Assembly (NCBI GenBank): GCA_029959085.1
Contig: JARWIR010000008.1
Coordinates: 1,550,001-1,614,000, forward strand
Direction of reading: 5' to 3'
Length of the DNA: 64,000 bases
Source of the DNA: Nemophila menziesii
Taxonomy: Eukaryota; Streptophyta; Magnoliopsida; Boraginales; Hydrophyllaceae
Shown here: piece by piece, positions 34,173 to 45,318 of the stretch
How the letters are laid out: each line of letters opens with the position of its first letter
Numbering within the stretch: the stretch's first letter is position 1
Notes under the pieces: model-generated
Database searches by the model: none
Told to the model about the DNA's origin: nothing
What the model saw: the letters and a program-made list of their open reading frames with translations, nothing else
Translations under genes and position numbers: made by a program

Positions 34173-34928
34173 ATGGAAATTTCCCTTTATGAAGAGCAAG
34201 ATCAACCACAGGCCTGGTGTATTCAAGTACAAAACTTTATTAATAGAACACACATCTTCATGGATCTGACACGAGGGAGCTTTAGAGATCATGAAGAGAG
34301 ACTTAGGAAGTTGGAGGAATCCCTCGATCGTTTCATTAAGGTTAGAATGGATATTGTAGTAAAGAGTGAGGCGAAAAGCGATGCTACTATATCATTAGTG
34401 CAAGACATGCAACAACAACATCAATTGATGGAGCAACAATTGACGCAACTCATAGAAACAATTGAGCAATTACAACAAAGACCATCTTTGCAAACTGGAC
34501 AAGGTACAAATATTAATCATAAGCCCAGTCAAGATAGCGATGTTCGGTTCGATGTGGTTAAAGAGTTTAGCCTTCAAGAAGAGAAGAAAGTGGAATCGCC
34601 ACAAGTTACACCTATTGAACTAGAGATTCCAACAATAGAAGAACCAATTACGCTAAGCATAGATGAGACAATTCTTGAGAATCGAGTTGAAATTGAAATT
34701 AAACCTCGTGAATGGAAGATTACATCCATGGAAAACCCAACCAAGCCGCGTTTAGAAGGATTAAATATTGAAATATTGGTTAGAAAGGAGATAGAAAAAG
34801 AAGATACTAGGATGGATTCGCCACCTAGTACTCGATTGATGTCACCACCCAACATTATGAAGACGAATCAGTTAATTGGTGACATCGATAAAGCATTTGT
34901 AGAGGTGTGCAAAGAAGGAAAAACCTAG
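34173..34928 (+). CDS. Gag-position coiled-coil ORF of element E
   Basis: A 251-codon frame starting at the first ATG after the leader (MEISLYEEQDQPQAW). Residues ~50-125 are Gln/Glu-rich with heptad-like spacing (MQQQHQLMEQQLTQLIETIEQL). The rest is acidic with a repeated EIEIKPRE/PIELEIPTIEEP style. There is no capsid core, zinc knuckle or protease. The frame stops just before TQMLESNTKELTPQQVF, which parallels KMLEIAKKGLTPQQVF in element G. So E appears to have lost the protease that G retains. Function unknown. Confidence 0.6.
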   Translation: MEISLYEEQDQPQAWCIQVQNFINRTHIFMDLTRGSFRDHEERLRKLEESLDRFIKVRMDIVVKSEAKSDATISLVQDMQQQHQLMEQQLTQLIETIEQLQQRPSLQTGQGTNINHKPSQDSDVRFDVVKEFSLQEEKKVESPQVTPIELEIPTIEEPITLSIDETILENRVEIEIKPREWKITSMENPTKPRLEGLNIEILVRKEIEKEDTRMDSPPSTRLMSPPNIMKTNQLIGDIDKAFVEVCKEGKT

Positions 34929-35245
34929 ACCCAAATGCTTGAAAGTAATACAAAAGAACTCACACCGCAACAAGTATTCACATAATCTATTTTGGAAACA
35001 AATGAGAATGCGAGTGTAGGGATCGAGGTTGAAAACGTGGCCCTCATAATAACAGATTAGTCTGAAACATCCCTTGTTTTGGACAAAAAGCTCGAGGAGG
35101 TGCCACTTGAGTTCCCCGTTGTTCCAGAAGTGTTTAAAGAGGTTAAAGAGAAGGACCACCACCATGAACCCGTGAAGAAGAAAGCTAAAAATGATTTTGG
35201 GGTCGGAACCACGGTTGCTTGGAAGGCCTCCAAACAAGAGAATAG
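34929..35245 (+). pseudogene. Degraded linker and integrase tail of element E, upstream half
   Basis: Stops interrupt LTPQQVFT and a following Val/Glu-rich segment. 35079-35245 is open and ends in FGVGTTVAWKASKQENRP, equivalent to the start of the integrase-tail module of G. The module is split here by solo LTR F. Confidence 0.65.
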
Positions 35246-36828
35246 GCCACTTGATGTCTCCCTAAATGTTATAATTTTATGCCCTTGGGAGACATCATTT
35301 TTGGTGTTTATTTGATTAATTTGATAAACTTTTGGGCTAAATATGCAATAATCCGAATTTCCTTTTTTATTTCTAGTATTTTTTATTTATTAAACTTTTG
35401 CGCGTAATCTTGTGTATTTTAGTGAAAAGTTTGTAGGTTTTGAATATTAGCTAGGAGATGAACACAAGAATAAAGTCAAAGATCGTGATATGGAGTCAAA
35501 GCTTGAAGATAAATCCTGAAAAGAATTATATTTTGAAGGTGCAAATCTGGAAAACAGGCCAAAGATTGCTGATTTCGAGGCACTTACGAGTTGATTTAGC
35601 CGCTGACCTTTGAAGAGATTATGTCCCTTATCGAGTTACGGAAATTTAGCAAGTGATTTGAGGTCAATCGGAGTTATAACGAATCTACTAGAGCTGTTTT
35701 AGTGGAGGTGGTGCAGCAGTTACGGGATTTGGGCTTAATTAGTGGACTTGGGCTTTTCTAATTTTCATTTAATCCTTAAGTAAAAGCCCTAATCCGATTT
35801 TATCATTATAAATAGGTATTTAGACCTCATTATTCAGTACCTCTCTTTTTATTCTTCAAATTAAAACATCATTAGAAGAGAGCGTCAAGAAGAAAAGAAG
35901 CTTGGAGCTGGAGACTGTCTATATCTCCACTTTGCAGCCGATTCATCTTCCTAATTAGATTTCTTATTTTCCTGTCTATAAAACAATTATGAATTCCTTT
36001 TTATTTATTTTCTTAGTTTTTCCACTTATGAGCTAATTTTAATTAGTGCTTGAGATTGCATTATGGATTGATTTTGATTCTATTTTATTCCATGCTTTTG
36101 TATTTGGGATTTTTACAATTGAAATCAAATTGGGTATTAGGTATTTTTCATTAATTTGTTCTTATTCACTATAATTGACGTAATTAACCAATCATAGGTC
36201 TTAGTATCTAGGCTATTCCAATTAGTGGCGATTGGATCACCTTGACGGGGGGTTTAGGTACAGAAATAATTAATAAATGTAGGATAGAAATTATTTGACT
36301 CTGACGAGCGTAATTAATCCTATGGCCAATTGGGTAAAATAAACTTAATCACTTAAGAATGGACTATAATCACCCTGACGGGGTTTGTAGCATTTAAGAG
36401 TAGCTCCTTAGTCCACCCTGACGGGGGGTAAGGATGACCTTAGAATCCCGACCATTACTTTTTACCAATTTGTCCCTTAAACATAACATGGAATAAATAA
36501 GAGTTAGATGAAACCTTTGCGTATCTCAAGTACTGCTTTCTCATCTTGCGTAAACACTTTAATTTCTTGCGTCTAGTTATTTACTTGCATTAATTTAGTC
36601 TTTTCATTATTTGTCTTAGTTATTAGATAACCAACAAAACAAACTTAAAATCATTTATCTGCTTTTACGTGCAATTAAACACTACTTGATAAGCATTAGA
36701 GTCAACCAATCTGTCCCTGAGAACGAATCTGTTATCACTATTATTACTTGGGACAACCGTACACTTGCGGTTGTGGTTCTCTTTACTTATTGCATTTATT
36801 GTAGAACACACAAAGGACCACCAGCCAC
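35246..36828 (+). mobile_element. Solo LTR F with GCCAC target duplication
   Basis: The LTR (35251-36823, 1573 bp) starts TTGATGTCTCCC and ends GGACCACCA, flanked by GCCAC at 35246-35250 and 36824-36828. With LTR and one GCCAC removed, the integrase-tail frame of E reads through (ENRP then RGFKN-WMGPF). One extra T precedes the usual TGATG start. Same family as LTR J. Confidence 0.88.
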
Positions 36829-36985
36829 GAGGTTTCAAAAATGCGTGGATGGGGCCATTTTTTGTTACTCGAGTAGTGACATCAAAATTAATAGAGATAC
36901 AACCTTCGAGAGGTCAAAGGTTGCGAATTGTAGACATACATAACCTCACCCATTACTAGGGAGGCTACATACTCAAGGGATAATG
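36829..36985 (+). pseudogene. Integrase tail of element E, downstream half
   Basis: Reads RGFKNAWMGPFFVTRVVTSKLIEIQPSRG and VDIHNLTHY, parallel to DPWMGPFIVTKV...VDVHSLTRC in G, then a stop and a short GGY-like tail. A GPY/F-type module, non-functional because of the LTR insertion. Confidence 0.7.
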
Positions 36986-37229
36986 GAGGTAACACGTCAA
37001 ACTCTAGATGACGTTATATAAAAGTGCTCTTGGGAGACACCCCAAGTTTTAAGTGCTTTATTAGTTTAGTTTTTTTTAGTGTTTTTATTCTTTTTAGTTA
37101 GTTTATGTGTTTTTGAGTGCCTATTGCAGTAATGAGGAAGGTATGACTGTTTTTTATGTGTAGGTATGAAAGGGTTCGAGTTTGGGGTGAAAAAATGGAA
37201 ACTTTTCGGAGTTAAAAATTTCTGGACAG

Positions 37230-37640
37230 AACTATTTTGCGGTACACCGCAGGTATTCGCGGTGCACTGTGCCTATCAGCGCTGGAAATTGATGAAAACT
37301 TCGAACTGGCAAAACTTTACGCTCGGGTATCGGAATTCACTTTTTCTCAAGTATAAATCGCGTATTTTCTCGAGATCTATCCAATGGAGTGGAGAAAACT
37401 TGATTTGGAGGTAAAAATAAAAAACGTATTTTTTCGTGGCATCTAGAGACTTCGTGCGGTACACCGCACGATAGCTTTGGTGCACCGCACGGCCAAAAAC
37501 GTGGCAACGGTTTGGAAATCAGGTACATTTTCGAGACCTCTTATGCAAAACCGTGTCGATAACTCGCGACTACGGTCTGAAACCCTCGACTCCGGTAAAC
37601 CACACCATTGCTCTGGTGCACCGTAGCCCACCTCCAGATC
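37230..37640 (+). repeat. GCGGTACACCGC palindrome pairs in element E
   Basis: Three pairs: 37239/37259, 37456/37479 and 37592/37614. The best copies are perfect 12-bp palindromes GCGGTACACCGC allowing one G:C/A swap; others are degenerate (GGTGCACC). Confidence 0.78.
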
Positions 37641-38007
37641 CAATTACAAAGGTTATAAGAAGGAATCAAAGAGAAGGTTAGTATTAGTTACGAATTTTTA
37701 ATCCTTAAGCCTCTCTTTCTTCCCCAAGGCACCCAAACTCCATGAAACACCATAAATTCACATCCAAATCCTTCCCTACATCGTTACAAAGAAGATTCAA
37801 CCATCCAAATCATATCAAAACACCTAGAATCCATGAATCAAGAGCCTAAATTTTCAAAATTCATTCAACAATTTCTTAGATCCATACCAATCAACGAATA
37901 ATTCATCATACCCACATAAAGAATTATCATCCTAACACCTTTCCTGACCCAAATAAAGCTTGTTCCACCTATGATCAAGAGTTAAAAATTTCAAGAGTGT
38001 TCAAAGC

Positions 38008-38631
38008 TTTGAGTTGGGGGTCAAGAGAGATGATGAAAAGAATAGAGATTTTATCAAGTGTTAAGGGAGATGAAGTATCAAAGAAAGGTACTGGTTAAGA
38101 TCAAGAATAAATAAATTGAGATGGGTACTAGTTTGGGAATAAACTACAAGGTAAATCGGTTAAAGAGAATAGAGGAAAGCTAGCTATGGTAAATTCAAAG
38201 AGCAAAAAGGTTTCAAATTTCATAAGGAAGACACCACAATCTCTACAAATTGAGCATCCTTTGACCAAAGATGAGCAAAGATTTTGGGACGCTAGTAGCT
38301 GTTGCTAGAACAAAATATTCCTGGATGAACACCTTCACATGAGAGAGTATTTGAGAAAAAAGTTGGAGAAGATGAAAAACAAGAGATTTCTAGAGTGTGA
38401 TTGATTGATAAGAGGATGTAAGGGAAAGCGAAATTGGTGATACATAAAGTTTACATATAAGGAAATAACTGCACCCTATCTTGGGTATTAATCAAGCGAG
38501 GCAATAGCCTCGAAGAGTATGTTTCCTTTCTTCCTTACCATTTCTCTATATGCAATATTTGCTGTTTTTATTCATTGATTTTTTCCGAGTCATGGGGACA
38601 CGACTCATTTTTGAGTTGGGGTGTGGGGATT
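38008..38631 (+). pseudogene. Extra-ORF relic, hairpin and polypurine-like tracts of element E
   Basis: A polypurine-like tract (38008-38023) after the palindrome CAAAGCTTTG precedes a heavily degraded copy of the extra ORF (38030-38470). The hairpin GAGGCAATAGCCTC follows, then GAGTCATGGGGACACGACTC (38587-38606) and a second tract (38612-38631). Confidence 0.7.
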
Positions 38632-38789
38632 CGTTGTCCCTCATCTCCATTTTATGTGATTTACTATTTTTTTAGAGAAATTCGAAATTTTGAAATTTTT
38701 AAGAGATGGAGTAGATGTAGAGTGTGTTTAATAGCTTGAAAGCATGAGCTTAGTAAATTAATGATAGAAAGTAGTATGTTTATGAGCAT

Positions 38790-39235
38790 TGTGGAATTTT
38801 TTTTTTAACTTTGTCATCTTAACAACAAATTGAAATCAATCATCTTTCACGTGCTCCCGACTTCAAGTAATATCTTTAAACCAAAAGATTTGCTCAGAAT
38901 CCTAGCTGAATGCGCGTGGTGACTCTCTTAAGTTGACTTCAAAGTTCTACCGATAAACGCCCTTGGCCTTCTAAAGTGACTTGTTGGTCCTTTTACACCA
39001 TGGCTTGGGTTTAGCTTTGACTTCTTCGCATCATCTCGCGGTCTTGTATTGTCCGTATATCTAAGAGATGCACACTTAACATAATATTAATTCACAGAGG
39101 TCTACAAGTAACGAAATACCTGAAACTAGACATGGAACCCCAATATGTCAAATAATATGGAATAATCCCTCAAATAAGTCTATAAACCCCCTAAATGATG
39201 TATCTTGATACGATTAATCTTTCACAAAACATCAA
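38790..39235 (-). mobile_element. LTR fragment K, minus strand
   Basis: The right edge is an LTR start (minus strand TTGATGTTTTG, with the second arm TGATACATCA inside). U3 words are shared with fragment N (ATGCACACTTAACA, CACGTGCTCC). The left part is lost. A polypurine-like GAGTTGGATC lies just right of it, so it is a 3' LTR. Confidence 0.7.
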
Positions 39236-39750
39236 GATCCAACTCATAGTTTTGTCATCGCTACAAAATAAGAACTAAAGTAGGGGCCTAATTCCAACTA
39301 ATCAATCAAGGTACAAAACAAAGAGGTCTTCCCAAAACAATACCTAAACAAGTATCGTGTAGTAATTCCAAATGACTAATCTAAAAATATACTTATCATA
39401 CAACTAATCAACACAATAATAATACCAAGAATAAATTAGTTTCACGATGCAAGAATAGATCCTTTAACTTAGTTAAAAATGGTGGTTATAGGTTGTTCCT
39501 CGATCCTCTCATGGTCTCAAACATCCACTTAACTACACCCTATTTGCTCAATCATTACTCAACCACAATACTAGGAATTCTGAGGTCTTTCGGTTTTAGT
39601 GTAGGCTTGAAATGGGTGTGAAATATTTGGATAATTTAATGTGAGCTTTTGACTCTCTCCTCATTACTCGTCAATGAATCACCCTAGAGCTTGAGTTTAC
39701 ACTTATAGACGTGCTCCCTTGTCGTCTCCCAAAGTATGATAAATAATCAA
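39236..39750 (-). mobile_element. 3' internal region of element K
   Basis: Contains the pre-LTR hairpin (TTTTGT...ACAAAA on the minus strand, with different bases from C and D) and a degraded copy of the antisense ORF (NGGYRLFLDP on the plus strand). Cut by LTR L at 39751. Confidence 0.65.
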
Positions 39751-40791
39751 TGCCAAGAGGAGGCGACTTCTCGCTAGTGTACGGGTCGTTGACAAGTAAT
39801 AAAAGGTAAGTACAAGGGAAAACCGTCTCCACAGGACTATCAAGGTTATAAAGCTTGTGTTTCACGAGTTTAATAATTTAGTTGCTATGGAAATAACAAA
39901 TAATATAACTAAACTGTTTGTTTGCTATTATATTATAAATAAAAATTCGGCAATTAAATTGAAATAATAATTTAAGGAATTAAAGGTGGAATACAATTAA
40001 CCTACAAAAATCTTGAGTATGAGGAAGGTATGCTCGAGTCTTGATAGTAATTTCCAAAGTCAACTAGTTCAGTGTTTCTAGATATAAGGTCAAATCGGAT
40101 ATTTCAGGCTTATCAGGATTCAATATTCTTCCCAAATCCCTCCCGGGTAGATAGGAAGATATCATACTCGATCTCAGATGTAACTAAGTTCAAAACCTAA
40201 TGACTACTTGGCTAGTTAAGACCCGGTGGCTCACTAACGCACACCAAGAACCTATATACTATGTCCATAACAAAACACCCCTTTTAGACGCTAGCTCTAT
40301 TACCAAAAATACCCAATATATGATCAAGATACGAGTAGAAATTAAGCACAAGATATTTAACCAACAAAAATAAACTCAAACATTTAAATAACATAATCCC
40401 AAAATACTAATAACATCAAATTAGTATTCTAGGATTCATACATAAGCAATTATCAAGCAAATATATGTTTATTTTATACTCAAATAATTAAAACCAATAT
40501 CTAATAATAAAAAAATCATGTTTAGAACAAAAAAATAGAATATAATAAACTTAATACTTGAATAGAAACAGAGAAAGGGTAACAAAGGAGGAGGAATGGT
40601 GGAATTAGGTGTAGAAATCCTTTTCCTCTTCTTCTTCTCTACTCTTGGCATTTTGCTCCCTTTTCTAGGTGTAATAATTCAAGTGTAAATGATGGGACCT
40701 GCTAATAATCTTATATACTTAGTTAAAAATGTTTAGGGCCTTATTCACTGTTGTCTCTCTATATGTGACGAAGAAATCTATTCACGAGACA
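39751..40791 (-). mobile_element. LTR-like element L (1041 bp), minus strand
   Basis: TG...CA ends: on the minus strand it starts TGTCTCGTGAATAG at 40791 and ends CCTCTTGGCA at 39751. The start carries an inverted arm (TGTCTC/GAGACA). Contains CGACCCGTACACTAGCGAGA like the 3' end of LTRs E, F and J. Flanking 5-mers do not match, so the partner is missing. Confidence 0.65.
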
Positions 40792-40795
40792 TTGT
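40791..40795. repeat. Target site duplication of element C, left
   Basis: ATTGT, repeated at 48229-48233. Confidence 0.92.
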
Positions 40796-42307
40796 TGATG
40801 TCTCCTCATTTGTGATAATATAATATACTTCAGAGACATCATTTTAGGCTTATTTATTAGTTTATAGGTCGATCTTAGCTTAATTTAGTGCACTTTCCTA
40901 TTTTGAGTCTTGATTTGTAGAATTATTATTTTTAGAGCATATTGGGTTTAATTGTTTATTTAGTGTGAAGCTTTAAAGATAATTATGGAGATTAATTAGA
41001 GTCCAAGTCAAAGATTACAACTTATGGAAAGAGATATGCATGGAAATTGGAGATAGAAGGAAACTGAGTTCAATTAGGAAAAGGAAAAGCTGCCTAAATC
41101 TGGGATTCTGCATACACGTCCAAAGATATGCGTTTTTACCTAAGAAATAGGTCGATTTTGTTAATTTCCTTCTTTAGGGTCAAGATAATTCTGTTTCGAT
41201 TCTTTTGGTATCTTATGGAGCTCAAACCGACCAATAACGAAGAAGATATGCTCAAAACGGTCCAGCAGTGTTTATCTTTATTTCCATACGAATTTGAGTT
41301 GGACTAGGAGTCCATTACTTTCCTTCTCCTTCAAGAAAACGAATTAGGTCTTCCTATACCCTATAAATACAGCCTCTTAACACTCTAAAATCATCCTTGG
41401 CCAGACCCTAAGGCCAAGAGGAAGCTGCAACACAAGAGAAGAAGTCTGGAGGGAGCTGTGCAACAACTATGTCTCCTTCAACCTCTTATTTTGTAATTCT
41501 TTTCTTTTCTCTTCTTAGTATGAATTAATTCCTTTTAGTTTGAGTGTTTAGCATATATGTATGAACCCTAGTTTTGATTGACATCTATCTAATTTGGGAA
41601 CTTAATGTTTTAAATTGAATTATAGTTTTTATTCTCTGTTTATGTGTTTGGATTTATATTCTGTGTTCTTGTGGATGCGCGCCCATATAGAATTACCATC
41701 TAGTAATTAGGTCACCATTGACAACGGTGTTTAATTGCATGTTTAGCACATAACGTCTAGTATTAGGTTTGATTTGACAACCCAACCTAGCTAGAAAATC
41801 ACTATGGTTTACTTCTTGTGACTATTTACCAATTACATGAAAAGTTTGCTTAGGAAGCCTTATTGACACAGGTAAATCCTATTTTAAACTACCGATAGCA
41901 TATTGGGACCGATTAGGTAAATACTACATAATTTACCCTTACATGTTTAGAACGGCAAAACTAGTGGGGATTGCATGCTAATAACTCAAGCTAGACTTTC
42001 ATACTATCTTCTTTTCTTTCTTTTATTTATTTTCTGTCTTTTAAATTATTAGTTTAGTTTATTTATCAGAAAACCAAATAAATATTTGTCTATCTTTTCT
42101 TTCTCTAGCGTATTATCGTTTCTATCTTTAATATCTACACTTGATAATTTGCATAAGTTCTCTCTAACTTTCGTCAGTCCCTGAGGAACGAATCTTCTTA
42201 TCATTAAAACTTGCATACGTCCGGTAATACTTGCAATACCGTGTTAGTTTAGGGTGTCTATTTGCACTTATTTATATCATTATTTTATCACACCCTAGGC
42301 CACACCA
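40796..42307 (+). mobile_element. 5' LTR of element C (1512 bp)
   Basis: Starts TGATGTCTCCTC, ends GGCCACACCA. Inverted arm GAGACATCA near 40832-40840. Confidence 0.93.
41362..41369 (+). promoter_or_regulatory. TATA box of LTR C
   Basis: TATAAATA in the middle of the LTR, conserved in the 3' LTR (47284-47291) and in LTRs A and B. Marks the likely U3/R transcription start. Confidence 0.65.
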
Positions 42308-42313
42308 AGTTTT

Positions 42314-42331
42314 TGGCGCCGCTGCCGGGGA
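42314..42331 (+). other. Primer binding site of element C
   Basis: TGGCGCCGCTGCCGGGGA, six bases after the LTR; one mismatch to the tRNA-Asp complement. Confidence 0.87.
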
Positions 42332-42439
42332 CTACATCGTTAGTCCTTGTGCAATTATCTTGTGCTTTTATTTTAGTTAGTTCTATTTTACGCTTTTCTT
42401 TTTAGTTTTTGTTTTACAGATTTTTTTTAGGCGAAAGCA

Positions 42440-43657
42440 GATTTATTAGGAGATAAAGGTTTCGTGTTATTAGATCCTGAAAAAGCTAATTCAAGATGGA
42501 ATCTCTAAAGCTCAAGGAGTTAAGCCAACAACTTGAGGAATTACGAGAACAATCGCAAAAACTAGCTCAGAGGAATCTAGTACATACCTCACCTTCATGT
42601 CCTAGTTGTGTAGCAAGAGACTCGTGGGGACATGGCATGAACAATCCAGCCTCAATTTCCTTCATGCCTTATCAAAGAGACCATTATTATGATGGTTACT
42701 ATCACTCTCAAGGAAATTACGCTGACTATCAACCCCCACAGAGTTAAAATTGGGTCGGAGATCAACAAACTTATTATCATAATAACCATCACTATGATGA
42801 TTATTATCAACCACGACCACAATCTTATTATCCTCCACAACCTATCTATCAAGAAGCGCCGATTTATAATGAAGCTTATCAAGAACCACTTCCTTATTTA
42901 ATGCAGCAAACGGTACAAGAACAACCGTCGAGTTCGAATTCAACCATGGCTAAGATGATGAACCTAATTGAAAAGATGGAGAATAACCAGCAAAGAATCC
43001 AAGACTCAGACAATGCGCTTGAGAAGCTTATGCAGTCAGTGTCACAAATGGTGGAAAAAACTAAAATCCTTGCAGAAAGGCGACTCCGAAGTGATACTAG
43101 TGCTCCAGAAAACAAAGTTTGTCATGCAGTTGAATTAGGAAGTGGAAAACAACTACCTCCACCAAGACCAGAACCAGAACCAGTCCCTATTCCAGAAACG
43201 GGGGGAGAAAAAACAACAGAAGATAAGGTCGAAGAGGTAGTTGAACAAAAAAATGTCCAAGAGAAGACACCAGAAAAAGAAAGAGAGCCCAGTGGTAACC
43301 AACACATGTCCTCCTCCACCATCCCCTTCGCGTGTCAGAAAGGATAATGACCTGAAATTCAAGAAGTTCGTTGACATGGTGAACAAGTTAAAGATCAGCA
43401 GCCCATTTGTAGAAGCTCTCACAAGAATGTCAAAATACGGTCAATTCATGAAGGGCATTCTTTCTAACAAACGAAGTTTAGAAACCGAAAAGATGAATGG
43501 ATTGCTAGAGGAGTGTAATGCTACAACTGAAATCGAGTTACCACTAGAAACACCTTCTCCCAAGAAATCTTGGATGGCACCATCCATGATTATGAAGAAT
43601 CGAGCTGAAAAGTTCGTGGGAATCAAAGGCAAAGGGTGGAAATTTCGTCATCCTTAA
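42440..43657 (+). pseudogene. Truncated gag fused to post-pol sequence (element C)
   Basis: The leader passes directly into the end of the capsid region (KADLLGDKGFVLLDPEKA), so most of gag is deleted. Open pieces follow: MESLKLKELSQQLEELREQ with a damaged knuckle (CPSCVARDSWGHG), a Tyr/His-rich stretch broken by a stop at ~42746, MAKMMNLIEKMENNQQ with an acidic linker (42901-43347), and a shifted frame 43241-43657 ending KSWMAPSMIMKNRAEKFVG...WKFRHP. The last junction is the same as in D. Protease and all later pol domains are absent. Confidence 0.82.
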
Positions 43658-43884
43658 TCGAGGTAACACGTCTAACTTTGAAAGACGTTAAACAAAAGTG
43701 CTGTACGGGAGACAACCCGTAATTTCTTTTATGTTTTTACATTTTTAGTTTTTAATTTATGTTTAGACTTAGTTAAATTTTGTTGATATTGCATATTTGA
43801 GAAAGGTATTAGTGTTTTTGGTGTGTAGGAATTGGAGAAATCGAGTTCGGGAGGAGAAATAAAAAATTTCGGAAAAATCTGACC

Positions 43885-44165
43885 ATACGGGCGGTATACC
43901 GGACCTCAGCCCCGGTATACCGGAGAGTACCACAGAGGCAAAAACCCGTACCACGGGGTGGCTGCCACGTGGTCCATGCCGAGGCGAAATTTTTTTGAGC
44001 TGATAGGAGCGGTATACCGGAGGTTATGCCCGGTATACCGGAGGACACGCCCAGGAACAAAAACCCGCACCACGGGGTGGGTACCATGTGTATTTTGACG
44101 GACAAAATTTTTTGGAGCTACAGATGTTCCGGTATACCGGAGGATACCCCCGGTATACCAGTCAG
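43885..44165 (+). repeat. Three pairs of CCGGTATACCGG palindromes (element C)
   Basis: Pairs at 43892/43912, 44009/44029 and 44129/44149, each two copies ~20 bp apart; the three pairs are ~115-120 bp apart with related spacers (AAAAACCCG, CCACGGGGTG, AAATTTTTTTGAGCT). The clearest copy of this structure in the window. Confidence 0.9.
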
Positions 44166-44588
44166 CGCCGCTGGAAAAAGAGAAAAACGGGTCTTGAGCT
44201 TATAAAAGAGGTATTAAAGCCATTAGTCCGAATTTTATAAACCTTAAGCCTACTTCTCTTCCCCAAAACTCTCCCAACTCCATTAAAGCTCATCAAAACC
44301 TTCACCAATCATCATAACACTACCCAATCACCATGAAAACACATCCAATCTATTCTCCACATCATTACAAAAGAAGATTTAACCACCCATATCATACCAA
44401 AACACCTTGAATCCAAGAATCAAAAGCTTAAATTTCAAAAATTCATCCTACAATTTCTTGAATCCATACCAATCCATGAAGAATCCATCTTACCCATATA
44501 GAGAATCATCATCAAATCACCCTTCCTAACCCAAATTAAGCTTGTACAACCAATAATCAAAAGATCAAATTTCAAGAGTGGTTAAAGC

Positions 44589-45150
44589 TTTGAGTTGGGG
44601 GTCAATTGAGATGATTAAGAGAACATGAATATTATCTACTATATGGGAGATGAAGAAATCAAGGTGTTGGATTTAATTGAGAAGAAATCAAGTGAGAAAA
44701 GTCCTAGTTCCAATTCAAAGGGTAAAACAAGTCAAGAGAAGAGAGGTTAGCATGCTGTGTTGATTCAATGAGCAAAAAGATTCCAACTTTAGTGAAGAAG
44801 ACGACACAACCTCTACAAATCAAAGACCTTATACCCAAAGAAAAAGAGAAATCTTCAATGGCCATGATAGCTTCTCCGAAGAACCAATTAAAGGAACTAC
44901 CTTTTTCTTATAAGAAAGTATTTGAAGAAGAAGTTGAAGGAGAATACATGAAGGTTCATGGAGATTTGGAATGCTTGGGTTGTTTGTTAATTGTATATTG
45001 TGAAGAGAAGAGGAAGATGTGGCACAGTTGATCTATGAGGAGGTGATACGAATTTTTGATCTCTCCCATGACGTTATATAATGCAATATCCTATTATGAT
45101 CACGTGTCCTGAACGGAAACCGAATAAGAAGTTGGGTGAAGAAGATACAT
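44589..45150 (+). pseudogene. Polypurine-like tract and extra-ORF relic (element C)
   Basis: The tract TTTGAGTTGGGGGTC (44589-44604) follows AAAGCTTT. The ORF relic starts at ~44611 and keeps pieces such as NQLKELPFSYKKVFEEEVEGEY (44890-44950, cf. KQLKELPFAYEKVFKEEVG in G) and VAQLIYEEV (45020), with a large internal deletion and stops. Confidence 0.75.
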
Positions 45151-45189
45151 TAGATTTAATCCGAGTACCGATAAGGCGAGGTAAGCCTC

Positions 45190-45318
45190 GAAGAGTATGT
45201 TTTCTTTCTTCCCTACCATTTCTTTATGTGCAATATGTATGCTAATTTTAAATTTTATTTTTCTTGAGTCTTTTTCGAGTCGTGGGGACACGGCTCATTT
45301 TTGAGTTGGGGGTGGGGA
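45190..45318 (+). repeat. Hairpins and second polypurine-like tract (element C)
   Basis: GAGTCGTGGGGACACGGCTC (45277-45296; one G:T pair if RNA) is followed by TGAGTTGGGGGTGGGGA. A short GAGGTAAGCCTC hairpin lies at ~45178-45190. Confidence 0.82.

Larger units (their letters stand above)
32452..38785 (+). mobile_element. Non-autonomous Ty3/gypsy element E, without 3' LTR
   Basis: 5' LTR (32452-34042), primer site (34049-34066), acidic gag-like ORF (34173-34928), integrase-tail remnant split by solo LTR F (35251-36823), paired palindromes, extra-ORF relic, and hairpin with polypurine-like tract. It ends abruptly at ~38785, ahead of where the antisense ORF and 3' LTR should be. It is inserted in gag of element D. 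Confidence 0.82.
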
